From Bifidobacterium asteroides (lineage in GTDB: Bacteria > Actinomycetota > Actinomycetes > Actinomycetales > Bifidobacteriaceae): a stretch of 64,000 nt of DNA. Location of the stretch: positions 62,001-126,000 of the forward strand of contig NZ_WKKW01000002.1 in NCBI RefSeq assembly GCF_009683175.1, in the 5' to 3' direction. Shown piece by piece: positions 19,115-26,934 of the stretch (its first letter is position 1; every line of letters starts with the position of its first letter). The position numbers and the translations under genes were made by a program. The notes under the pieces were generated by a model. It was given only the letters and a program-made list of their open reading frames with translations, made no database searches and was not told the DNA's origin.

Positions 19115-20300
19115 TTCGGGCGCGACGACGCAGATAGGGCAGCAGGGTTCGCATCAGATTGGCACCCGTGGTCCCGTAGAAGACCGGTACCTCCGTCACC
19201 GGCACCGGCTGTGTGGCAGTGCGTTTGACCAAGGCTCCCAGCCCGGTCTCCTGGGGACTCAGCTGACGGATGCCGATGGCCAGCACCCGGCCCGGATACT
19301 GCCGTACCACCTGGGCGAAGGTGGAGGGGTCGCTCTGCCCGTCGTCGCCCATGAGCACGAAGCGCATCTTGGGAAAGTCGGCCATGAGCTGACGGATGAA
19401 CTCCATCTTGTGCTGCACGATTGAGGGCACAAAGGTCTTGGGTCTGGGGTCCAGATCCCGCAGCAGCAGGGGGCCCGCCGGAAAGCCGTGGTCGCGGATG
19501 AAGCCGCGTATGGATCCCTCCACATTCCAGGGCGAGGCCGACAGATAGAAGAAAGGCATCCGGGGGTCCAGGTCGCGGATGCGGTTGTAGAGCACGGCCA
19601 TGCCCGGCACCGAGGACCGGCGGTGCGGATTCGACAGGAGCAGGTTCCAGGCAGCCTTCCAATGATTGGGCACCTGGCTGATCATGATGGTGTCGTCCAC
19701 GTCCGATATGAGGCCGACAGGAGCCTGACCGGGCACGATGTATAAAGGCGCGTCGACGGGCCGACGGCCCCGCACCTGGTAGGAGACCCGGTGCACGCCT
19801 GGGGTCAGCCGATGCTCGGCCACCAGATCCAGGTAGCCCGATCGGTCGGAGAAGACCGCATCCGCACTCAGGCTGCGGCTGGGATCGACGGCATCGTAGA
19901 CCGAGGAGTCACCCACCTGAACCCTCCCGATGGCCGTGCTGTCAATGGCCAGCCTGACCCTGGTCCTGGGTGCGGGTACGGTCAGCAGACCGCGGATGCC
20001 CCGCATGGCCGGATCCCCACGTCTGCGGCCGTCGGTCAGAATGGTACGGCATATCAGCCGGGAGTATGACTCGGTACCGTAACCCACATATGGCTGGACG
20101 TCGGCCGACCAGCCCAGACGGCCGGTCATATTGATGGACAGCCCCACCCAGAGGTCGAAGGCGCCGGTAATCAGTCGCCGCAGCAGGCGCACCGGGGCCG
20201 GTCTGCTCTCGATGCCTTCACCGGGCGCGGCCGAATCGAAGGTGGTACTGACCGACCGGACCCGCAGGGGCCTTTCATTACGGCCGGATCGCCTGGTCAT
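19110..20300 (-). CDS. App1-like phosphatidate phosphatase family protein (DUF2183)
   Basis: 396 residues. A central HAD-type motif DVDDT (200-204) is followed by FFYLSASPWNVEGSIRGFI, then PSIVQHKMEFIRQL and the acidic motif MRFVLMGDDGQSDP, as in the App1 catalytic domain. Yeast App1 dephosphorylates phosphatidate; the bacterial substrates are not known. The N-terminal 180 residues resemble the beta-rich part that precedes the catalytic domain in bacterial members. No signal peptide. Starts 10 bases after gcvH on the same strand. Confidence 0.85.
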   Translation of the reverse strand: MTRRSGRNERPLRVRSVSTTFDSAAPGEGIESRPAPVRLLRRLITGAFDLWVGLSINMTGRLGWSADVQPYVGYGTESYSRLICRTILTDGRRRGDPAMRGIRGLLTVPAPRTRVRLAIDSTAIGRVQVGDSSVYDAVDPSRSLSADAVFSDRSGYLDLVAEHRLTPGVHRVSYQVRGRRPVDAPLYIVPGQAPVGLISDVDDTIMISQVPNHWKAAWNLLLSNPHRRSSVPGMAVLYNRIRDLDPRMPFFYLSASPWNVEGSIRGFIRDHGFPAGPLLLRDLDPRPKTFVPSIVQHKMEFIRQLMADFPKMRFVLMGDDGQSDPSTFAQVVRQYPGRVLAIGIRQLSPQETGLGALVKRTATQPVPVTEVPVFYGTTGANLMRTLLPYLRRRARI

Positions 20301-20310
20301 AACCCGACCG

Positions 20311-20724
20311 TCAGTTCAGGCTCTTCAGCAACTGACCGTACTCCTCGGCGCTCATCAGATCAGGCTCATCGTCCTCCAGGTCGATCTTGGCTATCCAGCC
20401 TTCCCCATAGGGGTCGGAGTTGATGACCTCCGGATCGTCCGAGGCTGCCCTGTTGACGTAGGCGATGGTGCCTGCCACCGGGCAGACCACCGGCTCAACA
20501 GCCTTGGAGGACTCCAGCTCAATGACCTCATCGCCGGCATCGACGTGGGTGCCGGTCTCGGGCAGGTCCAGAAAAACCAGGTCTCCCAGCTGGTCCGCCG
20601 CATACTCGGTCACGCCCATGGGCGCCGGGGATTGACTGGGGTCGATCCAGACATGATCCTGGGAATACCGCAGGTGTTCGGGCACATCCAGGCGGGAAGT
20701 TCCATCACTGTGTTCATCGCTCAT
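20311..20724 (-). CDS. gcvH: Glycine cleavage system H-like lipoyl carrier protein
   Basis: 137 residues with the whole H-protein fold: LRYSQDHVWI, GVTEYAADQLGDLVFLDLPETG, and the lipoyl site ELESSKAVEPV with Lys74 as the expected attachment residue. In glycine cleavage, H carries the aminomethyl group between P, T and L proteins. None of those partners is in this window, and bifidobacteria often have gcvH without gcvP or gcvT. A lipoate ligase is encoded 6 kb away. The ATG at 20724 has only a weak site (GGAACC). Confidence 0.92.
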   Translation of the reverse strand: MSDEHSDGTSRLDVPEHLRYSQDHVWIDPSQSPAPMGVTEYAADQLGDLVFLDLPETGTHVDAGDEVIELESSKAVEPVVCPVAGTIAYVNRAASDDPEVINSDPYGEGWIAKIDLEDDEPDLMSAEEYGQLLKSLN

Positions 20725-20763
20725 GGTTCCAGCCTACTCGACTGTCTGCCGCGGCAGGCGCTC

Positions 20764-22368
20764 CTAGCGGGCCGGACCCGACGGAACCTGCCCCTCCACC
20801 TTGACCATGGTCCCGATTGGGGCGTTGTCAAAGATCCACTTGGCGTCCTGCTCATACATATTGATGCAGCCATGGGATCCGTATTGGGCAGGGTCGCCCT
20901 TGGCAATGCCGGCAGAGTTCCAGCTGGCCGTGTGGAAGCCCTCGCTGCCGTTGTAGTAGGAGACCCATTTGACATTGGGCGTGACGTAGCCCTGCCCACG
21001 CATGGTCTGGACCGCGTAGCGCACATTGATGAAGAAGGTGCCGGTGTCGGACCATTTCCCGTTATCGGGCTTGCCTGAGCATATGGGGAAGGTCTTGACC
21101 TGGGTGGTGCCGTGGTAGGCGGTGGCGGTCTGGTCGCTGAGGTTGACCTGGATCCAGATGTCGCCGTCTGGCACGTCGTATCGGGCCACCCGAGTCTGCT
21201 CCTTGTGGGGTGTGATCTCGGCGCTCGCCTGGACGGGATTCGTGTCGCCCTCTTCCAGGGCCTTGACGACCAGGTCCGCCGTGGCGGACACATCCGTTAC
21301 CCGGACACCGTCCACTCCCTTGGTGGTCTCGGCCACCACATCGCCCTTGGTGTTCTTGACGTTGACGGCGGTGACCATATCCCGGTCCAGCTGCCGGGCC
21401 AGCTCCTGGTCCAGATACTGTTTGATGGCCTGCCGATCGAAGCCCAGCTCCATGGTCCCCTTGTCCAGATCGGTGACCGGCTTGACCCAGGTGGCCACTG
21501 TGGCGGCCGGGACGGTCATGAGGTCATCATCAGCGCCCTTGATGACCAGATCCTTGGCCAGCCGCTGGTTGGCCTGGGAGGCCACCTGATTGGCGGTATC
21601 CAGGCTGATGGGCATGGTCACGTCCTTATAGACCACCCCTACGGCCAGACGCCTGCCGGGCTTGTCTATCAAGGATGAGACGGCATCCTGCACGCGGCCC
21701 AGCTCAGGCGCCTTGCCTCCGCGACCCTCCTGGGGCCGGAAGACGTGTGCGCCTTGGTCAAAGACGATGGTGGAGGGAACGGAGCGTTCCTGGCGGGGGA
21801 TGAAACGTTCAGTAAGATACCTGTCCATGGCCAGCTGATCCCGCTCGGCCACCAGAGGCACCGCCTCGCCATGGAAGGGGTTCAGCCGTGAGAGGCCTGC
21901 AGAGCCCTTGGCGTTCATGACCTTGGTGACCGTGGCATCCGAATCCACGCTGACGCCCAGATCCTTCAGTCCCGCTCGGGCAGAGGTGCCTTCACCCTTG
22001 AGTTCCACCTGGGATTCACGAACCTGCCGATCGACGATCTGCCGGACCTGGTCCCTGGTCCGACCCATCATGGCCTGCCCACCCAGGGTGACGCCGGGGG
22101 CCACCCGATCACGGAAGAAGGCACGGACGCCGAACCAGCAACCCACCAGAATCAGCACAGCCAGAAGCAGCAGGGCCAGGATGGTGCGTCCGCGATGACC
22201 GCTGGAAGGAGCCTTGTGGGCGGCACCCGCGCCGAAAGCCCGCTCTGCTTCTTCGTCGGCGAACAGGTCCACAGGGTCGGGCCCCTCCCCGGTCGCCGGC
22301 GGCATGGTCACAGTTTCGGCCTGGTCGACATCCGAGATACGAGGCTCTTCTTGCCCCTCCATGGCCAT
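20764..22368 (-). CDS. L,D-transpeptidase (YkuD) with peptidoglycan-binding domain
   Basis: 534 residues from ATG 22368 (GAAAGGTG upstream). A cytosolic acidic N-terminus of about 70 residues and one membrane segment (about 75-95, TILALLLLAVLILVGCWFGV) precede a large extracellular region with a VanW/PG_binding_4-type repeat. The C-terminal YkuD domain carries the active-site motif SHGCINMYEQDA with nucleophile Cys501. It forms 3-3 or anchoring cross-links in peptidoglycan outside the membrane and is usually insensitive to most penicillins. Downstream gcvH starts 39 bases after its stop. Confidence 0.93.
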   Translation of the reverse strand: MAMEGQEEPRISDVDQAETVTMPPATGEGPDPVDLFADEEAERAFGAGAAHKAPSSGHRGRTILALLLLAVLILVGCWFGVRAFFRDRVAPGVTLGGQAMMGRTRDQVRQIVDRQVRESQVELKGEGTSARAGLKDLGVSVDSDATVTKVMNAKGSAGLSRLNPFHGEAVPLVAERDQLAMDRYLTERFIPRQERSVPSTIVFDQGAHVFRPQEGRGGKAPELGRVQDAVSSLIDKPGRRLAVGVVYKDVTMPISLDTANQVASQANQRLAKDLVIKGADDDLMTVPAATVATWVKPVTDLDKGTMELGFDRQAIKQYLDQELARQLDRDMVTAVNVKNTKGDVVAETTKGVDGVRVTDVSATADLVVKALEEGDTNPVQASAEITPHKEQTRVARYDVPDGDIWIQVNLSDQTATAYHGTTQVKTFPICSGKPDNGKWSDTGTFFINVRYAVQTMRGQGYVTPNVKWVSYYNGSEGFHTASWNSAGIAKGDPAQYGSHGCINMYEQDAKWIFDNAPIGTMVKVEGQVPSGPAR

Positions 22369-22449
22369 AGCACACCTTTCGCTGCTGACAGTTCCTTGAA
22401 ATATCTTACGACGCGACCAGGTCCGAGGGCGCAACACCACTCGGATGAA

Positions 22450-23487
22450 TCAGAGCTCGCTGCCGTACCACTGCTCAATCATATGTCTGGCCACACTGGC
22501 CGCCTGAGGTATGCGCAACCGGCCCGAGGCCAGAGCAGCGCTGAATTCCTCCCGCGTGAACCAGTCGGCCTCATCGGTCTCCTGACCATCCACCCGGATG
22601 TCCGTATTCAGGGATCTGGCTCTGAAGGCCACCATCAGGGAGGCCGGGAAGGGCCAGGGCTGGGAGCCCAGATACCGCATCTCCCCCAGGTTCAGGCCCA
22701 CCTCTTCCAGGGTCTCCCGCCGGACTGCATGCTCCAGGTTCTCCCCAGCCTCGACGAATCCGGCAGTGACCGAACGAAAGCCGGAAGGCCACTTCTGGTT
22801 GTGCTGGAGCAGGAGCCGATCGCGGCCATCCACCACGGCCATGATCACTGCGGGTTCGATGCGGGGAAAGAGCGTGTGTTGGTCCCCTGATTCATCCCCC
22901 TGGCAGATTTGGGCCCATCCGGCCTGGCAGGGATGAACCGGCGCGCCGCAGTGGGGGCAGAAAGCCTGACGTCCATGCCATACGGACAGGGCGACCGCAC
23001 AGGTTGCCAGGCCCACCTGACGCGGACGTCCATGAGGGGCATACTCGCGCAGGCCAAGCCAGTCGAAGCGCTGATCCGCGGCCTGAGCCAGATCACGAAG
23101 AGGGTCCTGAACAGCCTGATTGGTGCAGGCAAGATCCAGATCCAGGGCCAGCCAGGCCTGCTGGTCGGCCTTCCCAAGGTAGTAGCAGGGCGGCTCGAAC
23201 TGGTCTGCCGAGCCTGTCAGAGGATCTCGCAAGTATGCAGCAGGCATTGTGGCCAGACGGATGCTGGCTCCAGTGCGGCCAGCCAGCGCCCCCTTGCCCT
23301 TGGGCACGGCCACCTTCTCGCCCCGCACCAGGATGACCCCAGTGCCGTCCTGCTCCAGCAATCGGTCAAGCAGACCGGGCTGCGGCCGCGATGCCGTGTC
23401 GTAGTCCACATCCCCCTGAGCCAGAGGCAGGAAGGGCAGGGGCTCGGTAAGGGCCAGCGGGGAGAAGATCGTTTCGGAATCGCTCAT
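22450..23487 (-). CDS. nudC: NADH pyrophosphatase (NudC type, NUDIX)
   Basis: 345 residues. The N-terminal NudC domain is followed by a zinc ribbon (CPHCGAPVHPCQAGWAQIC; the first pair is clear, the second less regular) and the Nudix box GFVEAGENLEHAVRRETLEEVG. The NudC signature SQPWPFP follows it (YLGSQPWPFPASLMVAF). It hydrolyses NADH, NAD or NAD-capped RNA 5' ends to NMN(H) and AMP. The start overlaps the stop of the alpha/beta hydrolase as ATGA. Confidence 0.93.
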   Translation of the reverse strand: MSDSETIFSPLALTEPLPFLPLAQGDVDYDTASRPQPGLLDRLLEQDGTGVILVRGEKVAVPKGKGALAGRTGASIRLATMPAAYLRDPLTGSADQFEPPCYYLGKADQQAWLALDLDLACTNQAVQDPLRDLAQAADQRFDWLGLREYAPHGRPRQVGLATCAVALSVWHGRQAFCPHCGAPVHPCQAGWAQICQGDESGDQHTLFPRIEPAVIMAVVDGRDRLLLQHNQKWPSGFRSVTAGFVEAGENLEHAVRRETLEEVGLNLGEMRYLGSQPWPFPASLMVAFRARSLNTDIRVDGQETDEADWFTREEFSAALASGRLRIPQAASVARHMIEQWYGSEL

Positions 23488-24341
23488 GACTGCCTCCCTA
23501 TACGGCCAATCAGGTCTAGCAGTGCAGCGGCCACCTGATCCGGGTGCTCGACGGCGCTGAAGTGGCCGCAGTCGTCAATGGCAGTGAAGGTAACGTCGGT
23601 GCCGGCCTGACGCATGGCCTGGGCCAGAGGCTCCATGGCGCGTGGAGGGCTGGAGGGGTCGCAGCGGCCGCTGACCAGGGCCACGGGCACCCTGATGCGG
23701 CCGACCAGATCACTTTGATCCGGGCGGCCCGCAGCCATCCGTTCCCGCCAGGCGATGCCCCGGGGATCCTGGGACTGTATCCATTCGGTCATGGTCTGCA
23801 CGAAGGCGGGCGAACGCTTGACCCTGGAATCACCCTCCTGGGGCCTGGCGAAATGCATGACCGGATTGAGCGTCCCCTCCTCCTCGCAGGTTCGGGCGAT
23901 CTGCAGCCGCCTGGCCCGGGAGGCCGGACGGTCAGCCAACATAGTTGTGTCGCATAGGGCCAGACCGGCCACCATCTGCGGATAAAGCCTGGCTACGGCC
24001 TCGACCAGGTAACCGCCCATGGAAAGTCCGACCCAGATGGCCTTCTGTGCACCAGTGGCGGCGATCATGTCCACAAAGGCACGGGCCATGACATCCAGTG
24101 CGCCTGGCAGGGCACCATCAGAGTCCACCGGGCCACAGGATGCCGGCCCGGGCAGGGGGCAATCGCCCGCTCCAGGCATATCCGGAGCATAGACCGGGAA
24201 GGGGGTCATACCTGCACGATCCGACTGGGCAATCAAAGAGGCCGCGCACCGATCCCACATGCGGTGATCCACAGGGAATGCATGGACCAGCACCAGCGGC
24301 AGCCCCTCCCCTTGCCGATATACGGTATTGGCAATGTTCAT
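23484..24341 (-). CDS. Alpha/beta hydrolase
   Basis: 285 residues from ATG 24341, which has GGAGG six bases upstream; an alternative ATG at 24368 overlaps the stop of the preceding gene as ATGA. The fold shows the oxyanion strand LVLVHAFPVDHRMWD, the nucleophile elbow VGLSMGGYLVEA and a late ITAIDDCGHFSAVEHPDQV-like stretch supplying the histidine. The substrate cannot be told; it looks like the esterase/acyltransferase-like MhpC group. Lies in a tight three-gene run: DUF4916 gene, hydrolase, nudC. Confidence 0.85.
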   Translation of the reverse strand: MNIANTVYRQGEGLPLVLVHAFPVDHRMWDRCAASLIAQSDRAGMTPFPVYAPDMPGAGDCPLPGPASCGPVDSDGALPGALDVMARAFVDMIAATGAQKAIWVGLSMGGYLVEAVARLYPQMVAGLALCDTTMLADRPASRARRLQIARTCEEEGTLNPVMHFARPQEGDSRVKRSPAFVQTMTEWIQSQDPRGIAWRERMAAGRPDQSDLVGRIRVPVALVSGRCDPSSPPRAMEPLAQAMRQAGTDVTFTAIDDCGHFSAVEHPDQVAAALLDLIGRIGRQS

Positions 24342-24364
24342 GCCCGCCTCCAAGGATTCACGGC

Positions 24365-24994
24365 TCATAGTGCACCGGCCCAGGTCAGGGCGCCCATCAG
24401 CACCTTGCCATGCCCGCCGGGCATCTGGCTCATGAAGGACTCCAGCATATCCCCCTTGGGATCGATCCATTCCACATCCAGGGTCTCGTCCTGGGGCTTG
24501 CAGTCCCCGGCCACCGGCACCAGATAGCACAGAGCGATGGCATGCTGACGCGGATCGTAGTACTCCGAGACCCCCGGCGTGGGGAAGAACTCAGCCACAG
24601 TGAAGGGCTGGGGGCTGGCAGGCAGCATGGGCAGGGCCAGCTGGCCCAGATCCTTGGCGATGTTTCTGGCCAGGGCCTCCCTGATGGTTTCGTGGTAGAG
24701 AATCCTTCCGGTGATCAGGGTGCGCTCGATGTTGCCCTGATCGTCCACGCGCAGAAGGGTGCCGACCTGGGTGACGGCACTCATGTCATCCACACGAACC
24801 GGCACCACCTCCACATAGGGCATGGGCAGGCATCGCCGCGCACGGTCGATGGCGTCACGGTCCAACCACCCGGGGGGATTCGAGCCCGAAAAACCGCGGT
24901 TGAAGTCCTCCGGGGTGATGTGTGAGAAGGCGCCACGGTCGCGATCGGCATCGAAGTCGTCATCATCGGGAATCTCGTCGTTCAGCACTGGCAT
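24365..24994 (-). CDS. DUF4916 / NUDIX-like protein
   Basis: 209 residues, soluble. The first 30 residues are very acidic. The core (YVEVVPVRVDDMSAVTQVGTLLRVDDQGNIERTLITGRILYHETIREALARNIAKDLG) resembles a NUDIX fold in which the helix after GRI replaces the canonical Nudix box: the REUXEE pattern is missing, so metal-dependent hydrolysis is doubtful. I place it in the actinobacterial DUF4916 group by memory. It is the first gene of a run that ends with the real NUDIX enzyme NudC. Confidence 0.75.
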   Translation of the reverse strand: MPVLNDEIPDDDDFDADRDRGAFSHITPEDFNRGFSGSNPPGWLDRDAIDRARRCLPMPYVEVVPVRVDDMSAVTQVGTLLRVDDQGNIERTLITGRILYHETIREALARNIAKDLGQLALPMLPASPQPFTVAEFFPTPGVSEYYDPRQHAIALCYLVPVAGDCKPQDETLDVEWIDPKGDMLESFMSQMPGGHGKVLMGALTWAGAL

Positions 24995-25165
24995 GGTTCC
25001 ATTATCCGTACCAGGCTTGACCGCTCACGGAACCCCGGCGGACATCTCCACCCAGAGCATATTCGGGCGCTTTCTCCAGCCTTGATGGAATGCTGATGAT
25101 TGAAAGCGGTTGCTAAGCACGGGAGCTTCCCGCGCGACAGTCAAACGACTTCAAGGAGCGTTATC

Positions 25166-25510
25166 ATGGCCACCACGACTATTACTTCGGAAAACTTCGA
25201 GCAGACCATCAAGGACAACGACCTGGTGCTGATTGACTTCTGGGCCACCTGGTGCGGACCCTGCAAAGCCTTCGGCCCTATCTTCGAGAAGGCTTCGCAG
25301 GCCAACACCGACATCGTCTTCGGCAAGGTGGACATCGATCAGAACCAGGATCTGGCCGCGGCCGCCGACATTCAGGCGGTGCCCACGCTGATGATCACCA
25401 AGCAGGGGCAGATCATCTTCAAGCAGGCCGGTGCTCTCAGGTCTTCGGACCTGGACGACCTGATCGACCAGGCACGCAAGGCCGATTTGTCAACCCCGGC
25501 ACAGGCCTGA
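25166..25510 (+). CDS. Thioredoxin
   Basis: 114 residues from ATG 25166 (AAGGAG upstream). Single thioredoxin fold with the active site WATWCGPC (Cys30 and Cys33) and the cis-proline segment AVPTLMI. It reduces disulfides in cytosolic proteins. No thioredoxin reductase is nearby. The next gene on the strand encodes a secreted cell-wall enzyme, 149 bases downstream. Confidence 0.94.
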   Translation: MATTTITSENFEQTIKDNDLVLIDFWATWCGPCKAFGPIFEKASQANTDIVFGKVDIDQNQDLAAAADIQAVPTLMITKQGQIIFKQAGALRSSDLDDLIDQARKADLSTPAQA

Positions 25511-25539
25511 GTCAGTCGAGTTGGCTCCCAGGCCAATTT

Positions 25540-25554
25540 GCACTAAAGTAGTGC
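25540..25554. promoter_or_regulatory. Palindrome upstream of the Rpf/G5 gene
   Basis: GCACTAAAGTAGTGC is a 6-base inverted repeat with a 3-base centre, 106 bases before the ATG at 25660. It may be an operator; no regulator can be named. Confidence 0.3.
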
Positions 25555-25659
25555 CGTGTTTGTCCAGTGACCCTTTCGGCGCTACCGGAAGCATGCGGTC
25601 GATAGGAAGCGTTACGTCGACTGATCACTGAGGATCTGTCGGTCCAACAGAGGAGAGTA

Positions 25660-26667
25660 ATGGCGAACCACCGTAGAGGACGGATGAGTGCGGTCAAGGC
25701 CCTGACCAAGCGTCAGTGGCTGCGGTTGGCTGCCGGTGTCACTGTTCTCGGCATGGTCGTTGGTGCGGGTTTCGTCTCGCGCGACTTCTACACATCCACT
25801 GAGAGCTCGGCCAATTCAGGCGTAACGTCCTATTCCGCCACCCAAGATGCGGACACGGTGTCCCGCGGCAGCACCAGGCAGGCCATCCGCAACGGTGCGG
25901 GCGGCGCTAACGCGAACACATCTTATGTAAATGTGCAGATCAATGGGAAGAACAAGGTGGTCCTGGGTACAGGCTTCACCGATGTCAAATCCGTGCTGGA
26001 GGCCGGGGATATCGTCCTGCAGCCCGGGGACCAGATCACCCCATCTCTGACCACTCGCGTCACTGAGAAGACCGTCATCCGCATCGACCGGGCCGACGCC
26101 CAGGTCAAGACGGAGGAGTCGCCCATTCCCTTCAACACCATCGAAGAGAAGACCAACTCCCTCCCGGCAGGCACCACCAAAGTCAAGACGGAGGGACAGA
26201 ACGGCGTCATGGAGACCACCAGCTTGGTCACGGCAGCCGGCAACAAGCACCTGACCAGCAACATTTTCGCCTCCTTCGTCAAGACGGTCCCCGTCGACAA
26301 GGTGGTTCTGGTGGGCACCGGCGGCGGTACTCCCGCAAAGTCAGGTTCGACCACCACCACGGTCCCCGTAGGTACGGCCCAAAGCATCGCCCACGGTCTG
26401 GTCACCTCCCGTGGCTGGGGCGAGGACCAGTTCACCTGCCTGGTGCAGCTGTGGAACAAGGAGTCCGGCTGGCGGACCAATGCCTCCAACCCATCTGGCG
26501 CCTACGGCATTCCTCAGGCATTGCCGGGTAGCAAGATGGCCTCGGCCGGTCCCAACTGGCAGACCGATGCCCACACCCAGATTGTTTGGGGCCTGGGCTA
26601 CATCCAAGGCCGCTACGGAAACCCCTGCGGCGCATGGGCCCAATCCCAGGCGACCAACTGGTACTGA
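25660..26667 (+). CDS. Secreted G5/DUF348 cell-wall protein with lysozyme-like C-terminal domain (Rpf-like)
   Basis: 335 residues. A basic N-terminus and a hydrophobic segment (about 23-45) direct export. About 85-145 is a DUF348-type ubiquitin-like domain (VNVQINGKNKVVLGTGFTDVKSVLEAG), followed by a G5-like domain to about 215. After a Ser/Thr linker, the C-terminal 95 residues form a transglycosylase fold with the likely catalytic Glu in LWNKESGWRTNASNPSGAYGIPQA. This layout is that of resuscitation-promoting factors of Actinobacteria, which cut peptidoglycan during growth. The ribosome site GAGGAGAGTA is strong. A clear terminator follows. Confidence 0.88.
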   Translation: MANHRRGRMSAVKALTKRQWLRLAAGVTVLGMVVGAGFVSRDFYTSTESSANSGVTSYSATQDADTVSRGSTRQAIRNGAGGANANTSYVNVQINGKNKVVLGTGFTDVKSVLEAGDIVLQPGDQITPSLTTRVTEKTVIRIDRADAQVKTEESPIPFNTIEEKTNSLPAGTTKVKTEGQNGVMETTSLVTAAGNKHLTSNIFASFVKTVPVDKVVLVGTGGGTPAKSGSTTTTVPVGTAQSIAHGLVTSRGWGEDQFTCLVQLWNKESGWRTNASNPSGAYGIPQALPGSKMASAGPNWQTDAHTQIVWGLGYIQGRYGNPCGAWAQSQATNWY

Positions 26668-26689
26668 TCCCTTTTCATACAACTTAATC

Positions 26690-26734
26690 AGGAACTTCCG
26701 GCAGGCTGGTTCGGCTTACCGGAAGTTCTTTTTA
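26690..26734 (+). terminator. Rho-independent terminator
   Basis: GAACTTCCGG (26692-26701) pairs perfectly with CCGGAAGTTC (26719-26728) around a 17-base loop, followed by TTTTTAT. It ends the Rpf-like transcript. Confidence 0.9.
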
Positions 26735-26934
26735 TATCCACGAAACAACCAATCCCAATTTCCTGCCGCGAATCCGACCACCAAAGCAAAAGACAGGCCT
26801 CAATGAGAACTTGGTATTCCAGAACCACATGATATAAACTGATTTTGATTGAACGTCATGCACGTCGGTCATGGGGATTGAGCTGGGAATACAGGTGCCA
26901 CGTTGCATGCGCCGTTGCTTTCAAAGGGGACCGT

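Noticed and set aside
22450-24994. A defence-type NAD-depletion system made of NudC, hydrolase and DUF4916
   Set aside because: NudC and the hydrolase are ordinary housekeeping types, there is no TIR, sirtuin or sensor domain, and gene order can be explained by a simple operon.
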